DNA from: Apostichopus japonicus
Taxonomy: Eukaryota; Echinodermata; Holothuroidea; Aspidochirotida; Stichopodidae
Length of the DNA: 64,000 nucleotides
Reading direction: 5' to 3'
Assembly (NCBI RefSeq): GCF_037975245.1
Contig: NC_092562.1
Span: 32,182,554 to 32,246,553, forward strand
The notes beneath the pieces were generated by a model. That model was given only the letters and a program-made list of their open reading frames with translations, was not told the origin of the DNA and did not search any database. Both the position numbers and the translations under genes were made by a program. Numbering within the stretch: the first letter of the stretch is position 1; the number at the start of each line of letters is the position of its first letter. This document shows, one piece after another, positions 12,501 to 27,500 of the stretch.

Positions 12501-15500
12501 GGGTATGTCACATTACCTAGCTCATGCTAAATTACCTAGGTTGTTACATAACCTAGGTTATGTTACATTTCCTAGCTCATGTTACATTCCCTATGTTATG
12601 TTACATTACCTAGAACACGTTACATTACCAAGGTTATATTACATTACCAAGGTTGTGTTACATGACCTAGCTCATGTTACATTCCCTAGGTTATGTTACA
12701 TTACCAAGTTCTTGTTATATTACCTAGCCCATGTTACATAACCTAGGTTTTGTTACATTTCCTAGCTCATGTTACATTACCTAGCTTATGTTACATTCCC
12801 TAGGTTATGCTACATTACCTAACTCATGTTACATTCCCTAGGTTATGCTAACTCATGTTACATTACCTAAGGTATGTCACATTACCTAGCTCATGCTAAA
12901 TTACCTAGGTTGTTACATTACTTAGGTTATGTTACATTACCTAGGTTATGTTACATTACCTAGGTTATGTTACATTACCTAGGGTATGTTACATTACCTA
13001 GCTCGTGCTAAGTTACCTAAGTTGTTACGTAACCTAGGATATGTTACATTACCAAGTTCTTGTTATATTACCTAGCTCATGTTACATTCCCTAGGTTATG
13101 CTACATTACCTAACTCATGTTACATTACCTAGGTTGCTATGTTACCAAGTTCTTGTTACATTACCTAGGTTATGTTACATTACCTAGGTTATCTTACATT
13201 ACCTAGGTTACTTTACATTACCTAACTCATGTTACATTACCTAGGTTGCTATGTTACCAAGTTCTTGTTACATTACCTAGGTTATGTTACATTACCTAGG
13301 TTATGTTACATTACCTAGGTTATCTTACATTACCTAGGTTACTTTACATTACCTAACTCATGTTACATTACCTAGCTCATGTTACATTACCTCACTCATG
13401 TTACATTGCCTAACTCATGCTACATTACCTAGGTTATTGGTTACAATTGTTCAGTCACAGTACCTTCATTCTTCCTTTTGTCAACCTGAAAATTGCAAAA
13501 TACACACATCTCTGTAGAAACTAACTTGATCTATTGCTGTTGAACAATAACAAAAAATCCCATCAGCTCCAGACAACTCCTTATATAAGGGCATCAATGT
13601 TTAAAGCACTGAAAGATTCATACATGCATTGTGAGCTAATCTCAAGCCAAATAGTTGTAACCTGAGATATCTGTAAGTATCTTATCATGTGTGAACTTTA
13701 ATTTTACCTTCAATTTCAACTTCCTCAGATGTGTTCTCATCAATGCTGTAACCACCAGCAAGCTGCAACAAACAATACAACAGAAAAAATAGCAGAAGTA
13801 TTCAAAAAGCAACAAATGTGCAAAATATTATGGAAGATAAGACAAAACAAGAAAACTGGAAAATGCTCTCATCTCTCATCCAGATTAAAGTGACTGCCAT
13901 CTTCCATTCCCATTCAGAAGAGTGACTCCCTCCCACATCCAAACTAGGCTCACTCCCCTCTCCCATCCAAACTAAGCTCACTCCCCCTCTCCCATCCAAA
14001 CTAGGCTCACTCCCCTCTCACATCCAAACTAGGCTCAATCCCCCTCTCACATCCAAACTAGGCTCAATCCCCTCTCCCATCCAAACTAGGCTCACTCCCC
14101 CTCTCACATCCAAACTAGGCTCACTCCCCTCTCCCATCCAAACTAGGCTCACTCCCCTCTCCCATCCAAACTAGGCTCACTCCCCTCTCACATCCAAACT
14201 AGGCTCACTCCCCTCTCACATCCAAACTAGGCTCACTCCCCTCTCACATTCAAGCTAGGCTCACTCCCCACTTCCCTCCAGACTAGAGTGACTCCCCTCT
14301 CATGGCCTGATTAGAGTGAATCCCCTTTCACAGCTAGACTAGAACGAATCCCCACTCCACTCACATCTCTTCTTGTTCCCTCCAGACTAGATTCATTGTA
14401 AGAAACTCACCTCTTGACGTAGCTGCATGCTGGTTGTCTCCTTAGTCAACACTAGGTAGTAACCAGATCCATATCGTCCTTTCAGGAATAGGGAGGATCC
14501 ACAACACTTGAGTTTTCCATTGGCGATGATAGCAATGCGATCGCCAAGTACATCTGCCTCATCCATGTGGTGAGTTGACATGATGACTGTGCGTCCTGTA
14601 ATTAAAGAAATACTGATATTTCAGTTGGCTGCCACCATGCAGGTTTACTGATATTACATCAAACAGTTGGCTGCCACCATGCAGGTTTGCTGATATAACA
14701 TCAAACAGTTGGCTGCCACCATGCAGGTTTACTGATATTACATCAAACAGTTGGCTGCCACCATGCAGGAAGGTAAATTTGTTCCATTTTATCCTTATGC
14801 TGTTTTGTTCCACATTCTGTAATGTCTTACTTGGAATGAAGTATTACATACTTGAATACCTTAGCTGACAATAAACCACACAATTCACTACTGGCTAGGC
14901 CTTCCTTGCTATAAAGTGTTGCAGGCCTAGATTTTATCTACTATCAACTGTTGTCGGCCTATCCCTTATCTACTCTCACATGTTGCAGGGATAGGCCTAA
15001 TATGCTATAGAGTGCTGCAGGACTATGCTTTACCTGCTGTTAAGTGTTGCAGGCCTAGGCCTTATCTACTCTCACATGTTGCAGGCCTAGGCTTTACCTG
15101 CTCTCACATGTTGCAGGCCTAGATCTCATCTGCTCTCACATGTTGCAGGCCTAGGCCATACCTGCTCTCACATGTTGCAGGCCTAGATCTCATCTACTCT
15201 CACATGTTGCAGGCCTAGGCCATACCTGCTCTCACATGTTGCAGGCCTAGATCTCATCTACTCTCACATGTTGCAGGCCTAGGCCATACCTGCTCTCACA
15301 TGTTGCAGGCCTAGGCCCTACCTGCTCTCACATGTTGCAGGCCAAGGCCTAACCTGCTCTCACATGTTGCAGGCCTAGGCCATACCTGCTCTCACATGTT
15401 GCAGGCCTAGGCCATACCTGCTCTCACATGTTGCAGGCCTAGGCCCTACCTGCTCTCACATGTTGCAGGCCTAGGCCTTACCTGCTCTCAAGTGTTGCAG

Positions 15501-18500
15501 GCCTAGGCCTTACCTGCTCTCACATGTTGCAGGCCTAGGCCATACCTGCTCTCACATGTTGCAGGCCTAGGCCTTACCTGCTCTCACATGTTGCAGGCCT
15601 AGGCCTTACCTGCTCTCACATGTTGCAGGCCTATGCCATACCTGCTCTCACATGTTGCAGGCCTATGCCATACCTGCTCTCACATGTTGCAGGCCTAGGC
15701 CTTACCTGCTCTCACATGTTGCAGGCTTTGGCCTGACCTGCTCTCACATGTTGCAGGCCTAGGCCTTACCTACTCTCACGTGTTGCAAGCCTAGGCCATA
15801 CCTCAAGACTTCTAAAATGCTGTGATGTATGACACTGTATATTTAACTTTAACTTTAAAACTTTAATGTAGCTATGAATGTGGTCAGCTAAGCACTGTAA
15901 AGTATTACTGTAAAGTATTGTTAATAACATGTTATTGTCTGAGTACTTTCTATACTTAGACAGCATCAAGCTATGAATGTGGCAAGCTAAGCACATTACT
16001 GTAAAGTATTGTTGATAACATGTTATTGTCTGAGTACTTTCTATACTTAGACAGCTTTAAGCTATGAATGTGGTCAGCTAAGCACATTACTGTAAAGTAT
16101 TGTTGATAACATGTCATTGTCTGGGGACTTTCTATACTTAGACAGCTTCAAGTATCTAGTTGTTTCTATAGAAGAAAGATCATCAATACATTTGCCTTGA
16201 CTGTAACACAAGTATAGTGTTACTATTAAATAGTCCTGATGTTTCAACACTGTTCACATTAATCTGTTGCTAGTTGGAGGCTTCATATCACAGAAACAGA
16301 AGCAGAGGTTGTCTGGAAGCAACACATTGGCTCATCAGGCAACAAACTCTTCCCTAACTGAGGTACAGTACAAGGCATTTGCTTTTAATTTATAATCAAA
16401 CTAATTCAAACATTCTCACTTGAAATGCTTATATGTGTGACTGTGGACACTAACTTATTAGACAGCTAGGGGTTGACTAACCTTGGCGATATTTGTTCAA
16501 AAGATCCCATATTTCTCTCCTTGAGTAAGGATCTACCCCTGCAGTAGGCTCATCCAGTATAACACATTTAGCTCCTCCCAAAAACGCTATGGCAATTGAG
16601 AGTTTACGTTTCATACCACCTGAAAAAAAGAGAGGAACAACATTAAAATAGCACAAATATACCAATTATCTATATAAAGAACTAATAGCACTAGAATAGT
16701 ACACATATAACAATTATCTATATAAAGAACTAATAGCAATAGAATAGTACACATATACCAATTATCTATATAAAGAACTAATAGCATAGGAATAGTACAC
16801 ATATAACAATTATCTATATAAAGAACTAATAGCAATAGAATAGTACACATATATACCAATTATCTATATAAAGAACTAATAGCAATGTAATAGTACACAT
16901 ATACCAATTATCTATATAAAGAACTAATAGCAATAGAATAGCACACATATACCAATTATCTATATAAATAACTAATAGCAATAGAATAGTACACATATTA
17001 CAATTATATAAAGAACTAATAGCAATAGAATAGTACTCATATACCAATTATCAATATAAAGAACTAATAGCAATAGAATAGTACACATATACCAATTATC
17101 TATATAAAGAACTAATAGCAATAGAATAGTACACATATACCAATTATCTATATAAAGAACTAATAGCAATACAATAGCCAATTATCTGTATAAAGAACTG
17201 ATAGCAATAGAATAGTATACATATAACAATTATCTATGAACTATTTATAGCAATAGAATAGTACACGTATACCAATTATTTATATAAAGAACTCATAGCA
17301 ATACAATAGTACACATATACCAATTATAGTCTATATAACTCAAAACATCTAAAAACCATAAAATATTACACATATACCAATTATCTGCATGAAAAACTAA
17401 CAACCATTAAATAGTACACACATACACTAATTATCTATGTAACTCCTAAGAACTATACACCATAAAACTAGTACACATATACCAATTTTCTTTATAACTA
17501 CAAAGAACTAGCAACCATTTAATAGTACACATGTGCCAATTAACTCATATGCATCAGCTATCCATCAAACTCTACTTCAACATCACATATACATCAACCA
17601 TCCATCAAACTCTACATCAGCATCACATATACATCAGCTACCCATCAAACTCTACATCAACATCACATATACATCAACCATCCATCAAACTTTACATCAA
17701 CATCACATATACATCAGCTACCCATCAAACTCTACATCAACATCAACACATCGGCTATCCATCACACTCTACTTCAACATCACATAGACATCAGCCATCC
17801 ATCAAACTGTACATCAACATTACATATACATCAGCCATCCATCAAACTCTACATCAACATCAACACATCGGCTATCCATCACACTCTACTTCAACATCAC
17901 ATATACATCAGCCATCCATCAAACTCTACATCAACATCACATAAACATCAGCCATCCATCAAACTCTACTTCAACATCACATATACATCAGCCATCCATC
18001 AAACTCTACTTCAACATGAACACATCGGCTATCCATCACACTCTACATCAACATCACATATACGTCAGCCATCCATCAAACTCTACATCAACATCAACAC
18101 ATCGGCTATCCATCACACTCTACTTCAAAATCACATATATACATCAGCAAACTCTACTTCAACATCACATATACATCAGCCATCCATCAAACTCTACTTC
18201 AACATCACATATACATCAGCCATCCATCAAACTCTACATGAACATCAACACATCGGCTATCCATCACACTCTACTTCAACATCACATATACATCAGCCAT
18301 CCATCAATCTCTACATCAACATCACATATACATCAGCTATCCATCAAACTCTACATCAACATCAACACATCGTCTATCCATCACACTCTACTTCAACATC
18401 ACATATACATCAGCCTACCATCAAACTCTACATCAACATCACATAAACATCAGCCATCCATCAAACTCTACTTCAACATCACATATACATCAGCCATCCA

Positions 18501-21500
18501 TCAAACTCTACTTCAACATCAACACATCGGCTATCCATCAAACTCTACATCAACATCACATATACGTCAGCCATCCATCAAACTCTACTTCAACATCAAC
18601 ACATCGGCTATCCATCACACTCTACTTCAAAATCACATATACATGAGACATCCATCAAACTCTACATCAACATCACATAAACATCAGCTATCCATCAAAC
18701 TCTACATCAACATCACATATACATCAGCAAACTTTACTTCAACATCACATATACATCAGCCATCCATCAAACTCTACTTCAACATCAACACATCGGCTAT
18801 CCATCACACTCTACATCAACATCACATATACATCAGCCGTCCATCAAACTCTACATCAACATCACATATATACATCAGCAAACTCTACTTCAACATCACA
18901 TATACATCAGCCATCCATCAAACTCTACTTCAACATCAACACATCGGCTATCCATCACACTCTACATCAACATCACATATACATCAGCTATCCATCAAAC
19001 TCTACATCAACATCACATATACATCAGCCATCCATCAAACTCTACTTCAACATCACATATACATCAGCCATCCATCAAACTCTACATCAACATCACATAT
19101 ACATCAGCCATCCATCAAACTCTACTTCAACATCAACACATTGGCTATCCATCATACTCTACTTCAACATCACATATACATCAGCCATCCATCAAACTCT
19201 ACTTCAACATCAACACATTGGCTATCCATCATACTCTACTTCAACATCATATACATCAGCCATCCATCAAACTCTACATGAACATCAACACATCGGCTAT
19301 CCATCAAACTCTATAACTGCATCACACATACATCAATTGGCTATCCATCAAACTCTATTACTGCATCACACATACATCAATTGGCTATCCATCAAACTCT
19401 ATAACTACATCACACATACATCAATTGGCTATCCATCAAACTCTATTACTGCATCACACATACATCAATTGGCTATCCATCAAACTCTATAACTGCATCA
19501 CACATACATAAATTGGCTATCCATCAAACTCTATAACTGCATCACACATACATCAATTGGCTATCCATCAAACTCTATAACTGCATCACACACACATAAA
19601 TTGGGTATTCACCAAACTCTATAACTACATCACACATACATCAATTGGCTATCCATCAAACTCTATAACTGCATCACACATACATCAATTGGCTATCCAT
19701 CAAATCCTACTTGTAAGCCAATCATTCAGCTGCCAGAAGTACAGCAATACTTTACATATACTTTATCTGACCTGATAAGGCACTTGGAAGTTCATCTTTC
19801 TTTTGAGGTAACTGCAAGTCCTCTAACATCTTGAGTGATTCTGCTTTTACTTGCTTTGGGGGAAGTCCCTTCAAACGAGCAAAGAACCAGAGGTGTTCAG
19901 CAACTGTCAAACTGTCATGCAAGAAGGAATTCAAAATAAAAAGCAAATATGATCAGAAACCATCTTTGTGTGTTGAAGCCACCTACATACTAATGATATA
20001 TAATTTAATAAAGGTAGCGCTACTAACTATTAATATTGAAACACATATAATTAAGCACCCATCAGCACCCATATAGTTCGATACCCATATCATAAAACAC
20101 CTATATCATTAACCACCCGTATCATTAAACAGCTGTATCAGTAAACACCCAAAGTTAAACACCCTTATCCTAACCACCCATATCGTTAACCACCTGTCTC
20201 ATTAACCACCCGTACCATTAAACACTCATATAGTTAAGCACCCATATCGTTAAACTACTATATCGTAAAACAACAGTGGTTAACCACCAGTAAAGTTAAC
20301 CACCCATATCATTAAACACCAATAATATTAAACACCTGTATCATGAACCACCCATATTATTAAACACCCGTACCATTAAAAACATGTACCATTAAACACC
20401 CATATCCTTAAACACCCATATATAGTTAAACACCCATATCGTTAAACACCCATACAGTTAAACACCCATATTAAAACCCATATCATTAACCACCCGTACC
20501 ATTAAACACCTGTATCGTTAAACAGTCAGCCCTTAGACTTGAATTTTCTGGCAGAGGGAAACTACAATTCATCACAGGGCAAGGCTTAGTACGAAACAAA
20601 AACAATAAATGAGACGACAGGAAGGACTGGATCCCATTTTTACTAACTAATTCCTGTACTCAACCAATACAATTTCAATACTTACTTTCAACACTTAGGA
20701 ATGATGGAGAGATGCTTCTCCCTGGAGCATTAACTGCTTTGTGCTCACAAAAGCAATTGATCATTAAATTAATAAAGATTGAGTCTTTTCGTTCAGGATC
20801 TGTGATTAGCAGAACCACTGTACATATATTCTGAGGTATTAACACACATATGATTGTTTGATTCTACTTACTTATCAAACAGTACATTGTGTTGCGGGCA
20901 CATGCCAAGACTCTTACGAATCTCATCAATGTCTGTTAGTATACTCTTTCCATAGATGTATGCATTTCCCGATGTTGGAGGAAACAGCCCCGTCAGTATT
21001 GACCTGAAAGGAGACATGATAGTTCACTGAAGCTGCTAATGTAAGCATACAGTACTTACAGCTCACTGAAGCTGCTAATGTAAGCATACAGTACTTACAG
21101 CTCACTGAAGCTGCTAATGTAAGCATACAGTACTTACAGCTCACTGAAGCTGCTAATGTAAGCATACAGTTCACTGAAGCTGCTAATGTAAGCATACAGT
21201 ACTTACAGCTCACTGAAGCTGCTAATGTAAGCATACAGTACTTACAGTTCACTGAAGCTGCTAATGTAAGCATACAGTACTTACAGCTCACTGAAGCTGC
21301 TAATGTAAGCATACAGTTCACTGATGCTGCTAATGTAAGAATACAGTACTTACAGTTCACTGAAGCTGCTAATGTAAGCATACAGTTCACTGAAGCTGCT
21401 AATGTAAGCATACAGTACTTACAGCTCACTGAAGCTGCTAATGTAAGCATACAGTACTTACAGCTCACTGAAGCTGCTAATGTAAGCATACAGTACTTAC

Positions 21501-24500
21501 AGCTCACTGAAGCTGCTAATGTAAGCATACAGTTCACTGATGCTGCTAATGTAAGCATACAGTACTTACAGTTCACTGAAGCTGCTAATGTAAGCATACA
21601 GTTCACTGAAGCTGCTAATGTAAGCATACAGTACTTACAGCTCACTGATGCTGCTAATGTAAGCATACAGTACTTACAGCTCACTGAAGCTGCTAATGTA
21701 AGCATACAGTACTTACAGCTCACTGAAGCTGCTAATGTAAGCATACAGTTCACTGATGCTGCTAATGTAAGCATACAGTACTTACAGTTCACTGAAGCTG
21801 CTAATGTAAGCATACAGTACTTACAGCTCACTGAAGCGGCTAATGTAAGCATACAGTTCACTGAAGCTGCTAATGTAAGCATACAGTACTTACAGCTCAC
21901 TGATGCTGCTAATGTAAGCATACAGTACTTACAGTTCACTGAAGCTGCTAATGTAAGCATACAGTACTTACAGCTCACTGAAGCTGCTAATGTAAGCATA
22001 CAGTACTTACAGCTCACTGAAGCTGCTAATGTAAGCATACAGTTCACTGAAGCTGCTAATGTAAGCATACAGTACTTACAGCTCACTGAAGCTGCTACTG
22101 TAAGCATGCAGTACTTACAGCTCACTGAAGCTGCTAATGTAAGCATACAGTACTTACAGCTCACTGAAGCTGCTACTGTAAGCATGCAGTACTTACAGCT
22201 CACTGAAGCTGCTAATGTAAGCATACAGTACTTACAGTTCACTGAAGCTGCTACTGTAAGCATGCAGTACTTACAGCTCACTGCAGCTGCTAATGTAAGC
22301 ATACAGTACTTACAGCTCACTGAAGCTGCTACTGTAAGCATACAGTACTTACAGCTTTTTCATGTGCCTAAGATAGAATACAACCTGAGAAACCAAAAAG
22401 CCAGGATGCTTTGTGATGCCTTTGCCTCATACTTTTACACACATTTACTTGATTGACAACTGAAACAACAGAATGTTTCAGCTCCCTGGACAATCACAGA
22501 AATATTTGCAACATTCACTTGTAGATACCAACCAAACAAATAGCTGATAAGTTCTTCAAAACAAACATCTAAGAAAAAGCTTTCTAAAACCCATCAAGAC
22601 AAGTCTTCATGAGTGGAGATGTTACAAAAATGCACTATAAAGCCTTGGACATGTTATGTTCCTGACAAACTTTCAAAGAGTTAACAAATCAATTCTGTTT
22701 CCAACACCTTTAATAGTATACCAGTATACCTTGTACATCAAAGCTTCGACCACTTGTGAAAGGCTAATAGTTTACCTTTATACATGATACATTATACATC
22801 AAAGCTTTGACCACCTGTAAAGAGCTTGTAAAACATTTAAATTTACACTAAGACTCATACATCATATACACAAAACCATATTTACTAATAGGTCAGCACA
22901 CAGACATCATGAGACATTTATCATTAATGCCATAAAGACTCATACTTCATATACACTAAACCATATTAACTAAAAGCTCAGTACACAGACATCATGAGAC
23001 ATTTATCATTAACGCCATAAAGACTCATACTTCATATACACTAAACCATATTTACTAATAGGTCAGTACACAGACATCAGGAGACATTTATCATTAATGC
23101 CATAAAGACTCATACTTCATATACACTAAACCATATTAACTAAAAGGTCAGTACACAGACATCAGGAGACATTTATCATTAATGCCATAAAGACTCATAC
23201 TTCATATACACTAAACCATATTAACTAAAAGGTCAGTACACAGACATCATGAGACATTTATCATTAATGCCATAAAGACTCATACTTCATATACACTAAA
23301 CCATATTAACTAAAAGGTCAGTACACAGACATCATGAGACATTTATCATTAATGTCATATAAAGACTCATACATCATATACACTAAACCATATTAACTAA
23401 AATGTCAGCACACAGACATCATGAGACATTTTTCATTAATGCCATAAAGACTCATACTTCATATACACTAAACCATATTAACTAAAAGCTCAGTACACAG
23501 ACATCATGAGACATTTATCATTAATGTCATATAAAGACTCATACATTGTAAACACTAAACCATATTAACTAAATGGTCAGTACACAGACATCATGAGACA
23601 GTTATCATTAATGCCATAAAGACTCATACTTCATATACACTAAACCATATTAACTAATAGGTCAGCACACAGACATCATGAGACATTTATCATTAATGTC
23701 ATACATATAAAGACTCATACTTCATATACAATAAACCATATTTACTAATAGGTTAGCACACAGACATCAGGAGACATTTATCATTAATGCCATAAAGACT
23801 CATACTTCATATACACTAAACCATATTTACTAATAGGTGAGTACACAGACATCATGAGACATTTATCATTAATGTCATATAAAGACTCATACATCGTAAA
23901 CACTAAACCATATTAACTAAAAGGTCAGTACACAGACATCATGAGACAGTTATCATTAATGACATAAAGACTCATACCACACAAAACCATATTTACTAAT
24001 AGGTCAGCACACAGACATCATGAGACATTTATCATTAATGCCATAAAGACTCATACTTCATATACACTAAACCATATTTACTAATAGGTCAGTACAGAGA
24101 CATCATGAGACATTTATCATTAATGCCATAAAGACTCATATTTCATATACACTAAACCATATTAACTAAAAGGTCAGTACACAGACATCATGAGACATTT
24201 ATCATTAATGACATAAAGACTCATACTTCATAAACACTAAACCATATTTACTAATAGGTCAGCACACAGACATCATGAGACATTTATCATTCATGTCATA
24301 TAAAGACTCATACATCATATACACTAAACCATATTAACTAAAATGTCAGCACACAGACATCATGAGACATTTATCATTATTGCCATAAAGACTCATACTT
24401 CATATACACTAAACCATATTAACTAAAAGGTCAGCACACAGACATCATGAGACATTTATCATTAATGTTATATATATAAAGACTCAAACATCATATACAC

Positions 24501-27500
24501 TTTACCATATTTACTAAAAGGTCAGCACACAGACATCATGAGACATTTATCATTAATGTCATATATATAAAGACTCATACATCATATACACTAAACCATA
24601 ATTACTACAAGGTCAGCACACAGACATCATGAGACATTTATCATTAATGTCATAAGGCAGATTTCACAGTAAAGGGGTCCAATTATACTTTTCAAATATG
24701 AGTTGAGGTAATGCAACATATTCAATTAAAAAAAAATTGTGATACCAGAATTATGCAGTTATATGATTGTAGAAATAAAAAAAATAATGATCTTTATGTG
24801 GTGTCTTTTTTATCTGTGTCCGAAGAATTTTTATTAAGTGGAACTACATATTGTGGACGGAATAGGGTCCCACATGTTTATACACCTCAATTTCTTAAGG
24901 CCTCCCTTGTTAAATGACCCACCCCTTCAAATATTGTCCACCATTTTTTAAAACAGGATAGTGGAACAAAACAAAAAATAGTTAGTTTTGGTTCAACTCC
25001 CCATTCAATTTTCTCTAATCAGACATTGAAATTCTTTACCTTGAACTTCTAAAATTCTGTCCAATTTGTGATCAAATGTATATCTATCATTTCCTTCAAA
25101 ACAAAGAAACAAATTCTCCCGTCAGTCAATGTGATTACAACATTGGTAATCGCCCGTCATCATCTTGTCCAAAACATGGCAGTAATTGTAAAAATGTGTG
25201 AGTTATAAGCAATCTTTGATGTCAAACGTTATGTCTGTCCAAACTTCCATGTCACGTTCGCTCGATCACCAAAGAAACTTCATTGAAGGTGAACGAACTT
25301 ATCGTCATCAATGTTCTGTTATCGCACGATTATTTAGTCTGTATGAAGTCAGTCTTCAATTGTGTTAGGCCAAACATTTTCGTAAGTACAAAACGTAACG
25401 AAAAAATCACATTTTGACAACTTCCGTCCAACTGTGTTACGTTCGATTTACCGTTACGTTCGCAGAATTTAACTTAGGAAAAGTATTAAAACTTTAAACT
25501 TAAAAGTTTTGTTGGACTGGTGGTATGAATAATTGGATTTATTTTGACCGTCTGCTACAAAGTAACGTTACTTCCATGTGTACATATAGCACTCTGTAAG
25601 GATAGGTCAAAACAATTATTTGACTAGGCGAACGTAACGCTCCTAAAATGCGAACATAACGCGGGACGGAAAACAATAACTTTAATGTGTGGGTATACCG
25701 GTTGCGCGAAATTTTGTAGTACTTATCCCTACACCTCTAGTCATTGATCGCAAATTTTGATGCAAAAGTATTTTAGGCTCAGCCACCCACTAAACCTCTT
25801 TATATCACTATTCTTTAGTAGTGTTTGCACGGGGTATCCGCGAAACTACCCGGTTCCTAATTTATTACCCGAATCCTACGCAGTGTTATTATTATTTTTA
25901 TTTTTTTTTTTTTTTTATTTTTTATTTTTTTGCAAACCGATGGTTAGGCAAAATTCCCATTGACTTAGTGTGGTGTTAGGCTACAATGTGGTCGAAGCTA
26001 ACAGCAATAACGAAAGTATTCCATGGATACCTTATAACTGCGTCACAATTTCAGCTAATAAACATGGTTATGCTAGATTACCCCCATTGACTTAGTGTGG
26101 TGTTAGGCAACCCCTTGGTCGAAGATAACAGCAATAATGAAATTATTCCACGGATATCTTATAACTGCGTCACAATTGCAGTATAGGCTAGAATTTTCCC
26201 CATTGACTTAGTGTGGTGTTAGGCTACCATGTGGATGATGTTGAAAGAATTCTCACAATTATTTTTTATACATTCGTTTATTTCTTACATGGAATACTGA
26301 CCAGGTATTTTACGAGGTGTTACTAATGGATTATAGACGGAACAACTAAAAAATATTATTTTCTTGAAAATCGCGATACACGAGGGTAAACAATTTTTCC
26401 GGGTACCTGGATACCCGACCGGTAACAACTCTCGGGTACCCGGTTCCCTAGTTTTGGACCCATGTAAACACTATTCTTTAGACAAGTTCGGGGTCTGGGA
26501 GAGAGTGGGCCATGGCTATTATGTGGCTGCATAAACCTTTCCTGAAGCAGTTTAACTTACCTTACCTTGAATGTACATGTATACCTGTGACTACCTGTGA
26601 TATATTAGCTGAATAAATAATTTTCTTATTTATTGTAAGTTTGTCCTTCATTGTCAATGTGCATTTGACATTTTTTTGTGTCCAGGGGTAACAACTGCAA
26701 AACACAGTTTCTAATAGCATGACATGGAATTTGGATGAATCCTTACTACAGTATGCCATAAAAGCATTCAAGTAATCATTTAATGATATCAAATGATTAA
26801 ACTATTGTCTTACTGATAGTGAATCTGTCCGTCCAAGGTTATGTTTGCAATGCATATGTTACTTTTGTCCGTCCAAGTGTTATGTTTGCAATAGTGATGT
26901 TTCACCTAATTTTTTTGTTGAATTAACATTGAATGTTTGATTTGCATTCAAATGTTTGATACTCCAGTTGTTATTAATAAACTATGAAACACTCAAGTAC
27001 CTGCCTTTTTTATATCTTATTCAAAAGAATTTTTCCATTTAAATTTTATGAGTTTTGTCCGTCCAAGTCCTTAAAAGTCTTCACGCTCCAGTAAATGGTA
27101 AACTTCAGCTGTAGAGATGAATCTGATGGTTGATATCAGATCCATAGTACTAATAGTCTCCTCTAAAAACAAAACAATTATAAAAAGTTCCTCCTCAAAC
27201 ATGAAAAAGAAGAAAGTATGATTAACATGCATTCATCATCTTCCATAGCAAAGTTTCCACTCATGTCATGTTTCACTTTTATTTCGTAACAACCGTAGGT
27301 TATTTTATCACTGCATTTTCACAAATGATAATTGGGATGTCAAAGTTACAAATGGTAGGTCATTTGTTTTGAAACAAAGCATTTGAAAATTTGGGATCTG
27401 GAGGGACCTTTTGGACCCTGCAACTGTGAAATCTGCCATATATATAAAAACTCATATATCATATACACTTAACCATATTTACTAAAATGTCAGCACACAG

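Noticed and set aside
13467-13489. Possible micro-exon between e16 and e17
   Set aside because: It has an acceptor-like ttttcag and a donor-like GAAG/GTACTG, but in phase it gives GGT TGA, a stop, and the shorter 11-nt version breaks the phase of e17. e16 joins e17 directly.
17531-19281. Plus-strand frames of 137 and 421 codons (His/Ser/Thr-rich)
   Set aside because: Translation of the R15 minisatellite, antisense to the gene.
20926-22341. 471-codon minus-strand frame
   Set aside because: It is R17 repeat and enters e12 in the wrong frame, so it is not the ABCA reading frame.
25757-25963. 68-codon frame with Phe/Leu-rich end
   Set aside because: Lies across the hAT end and a poly-T tract; no coding evidence.
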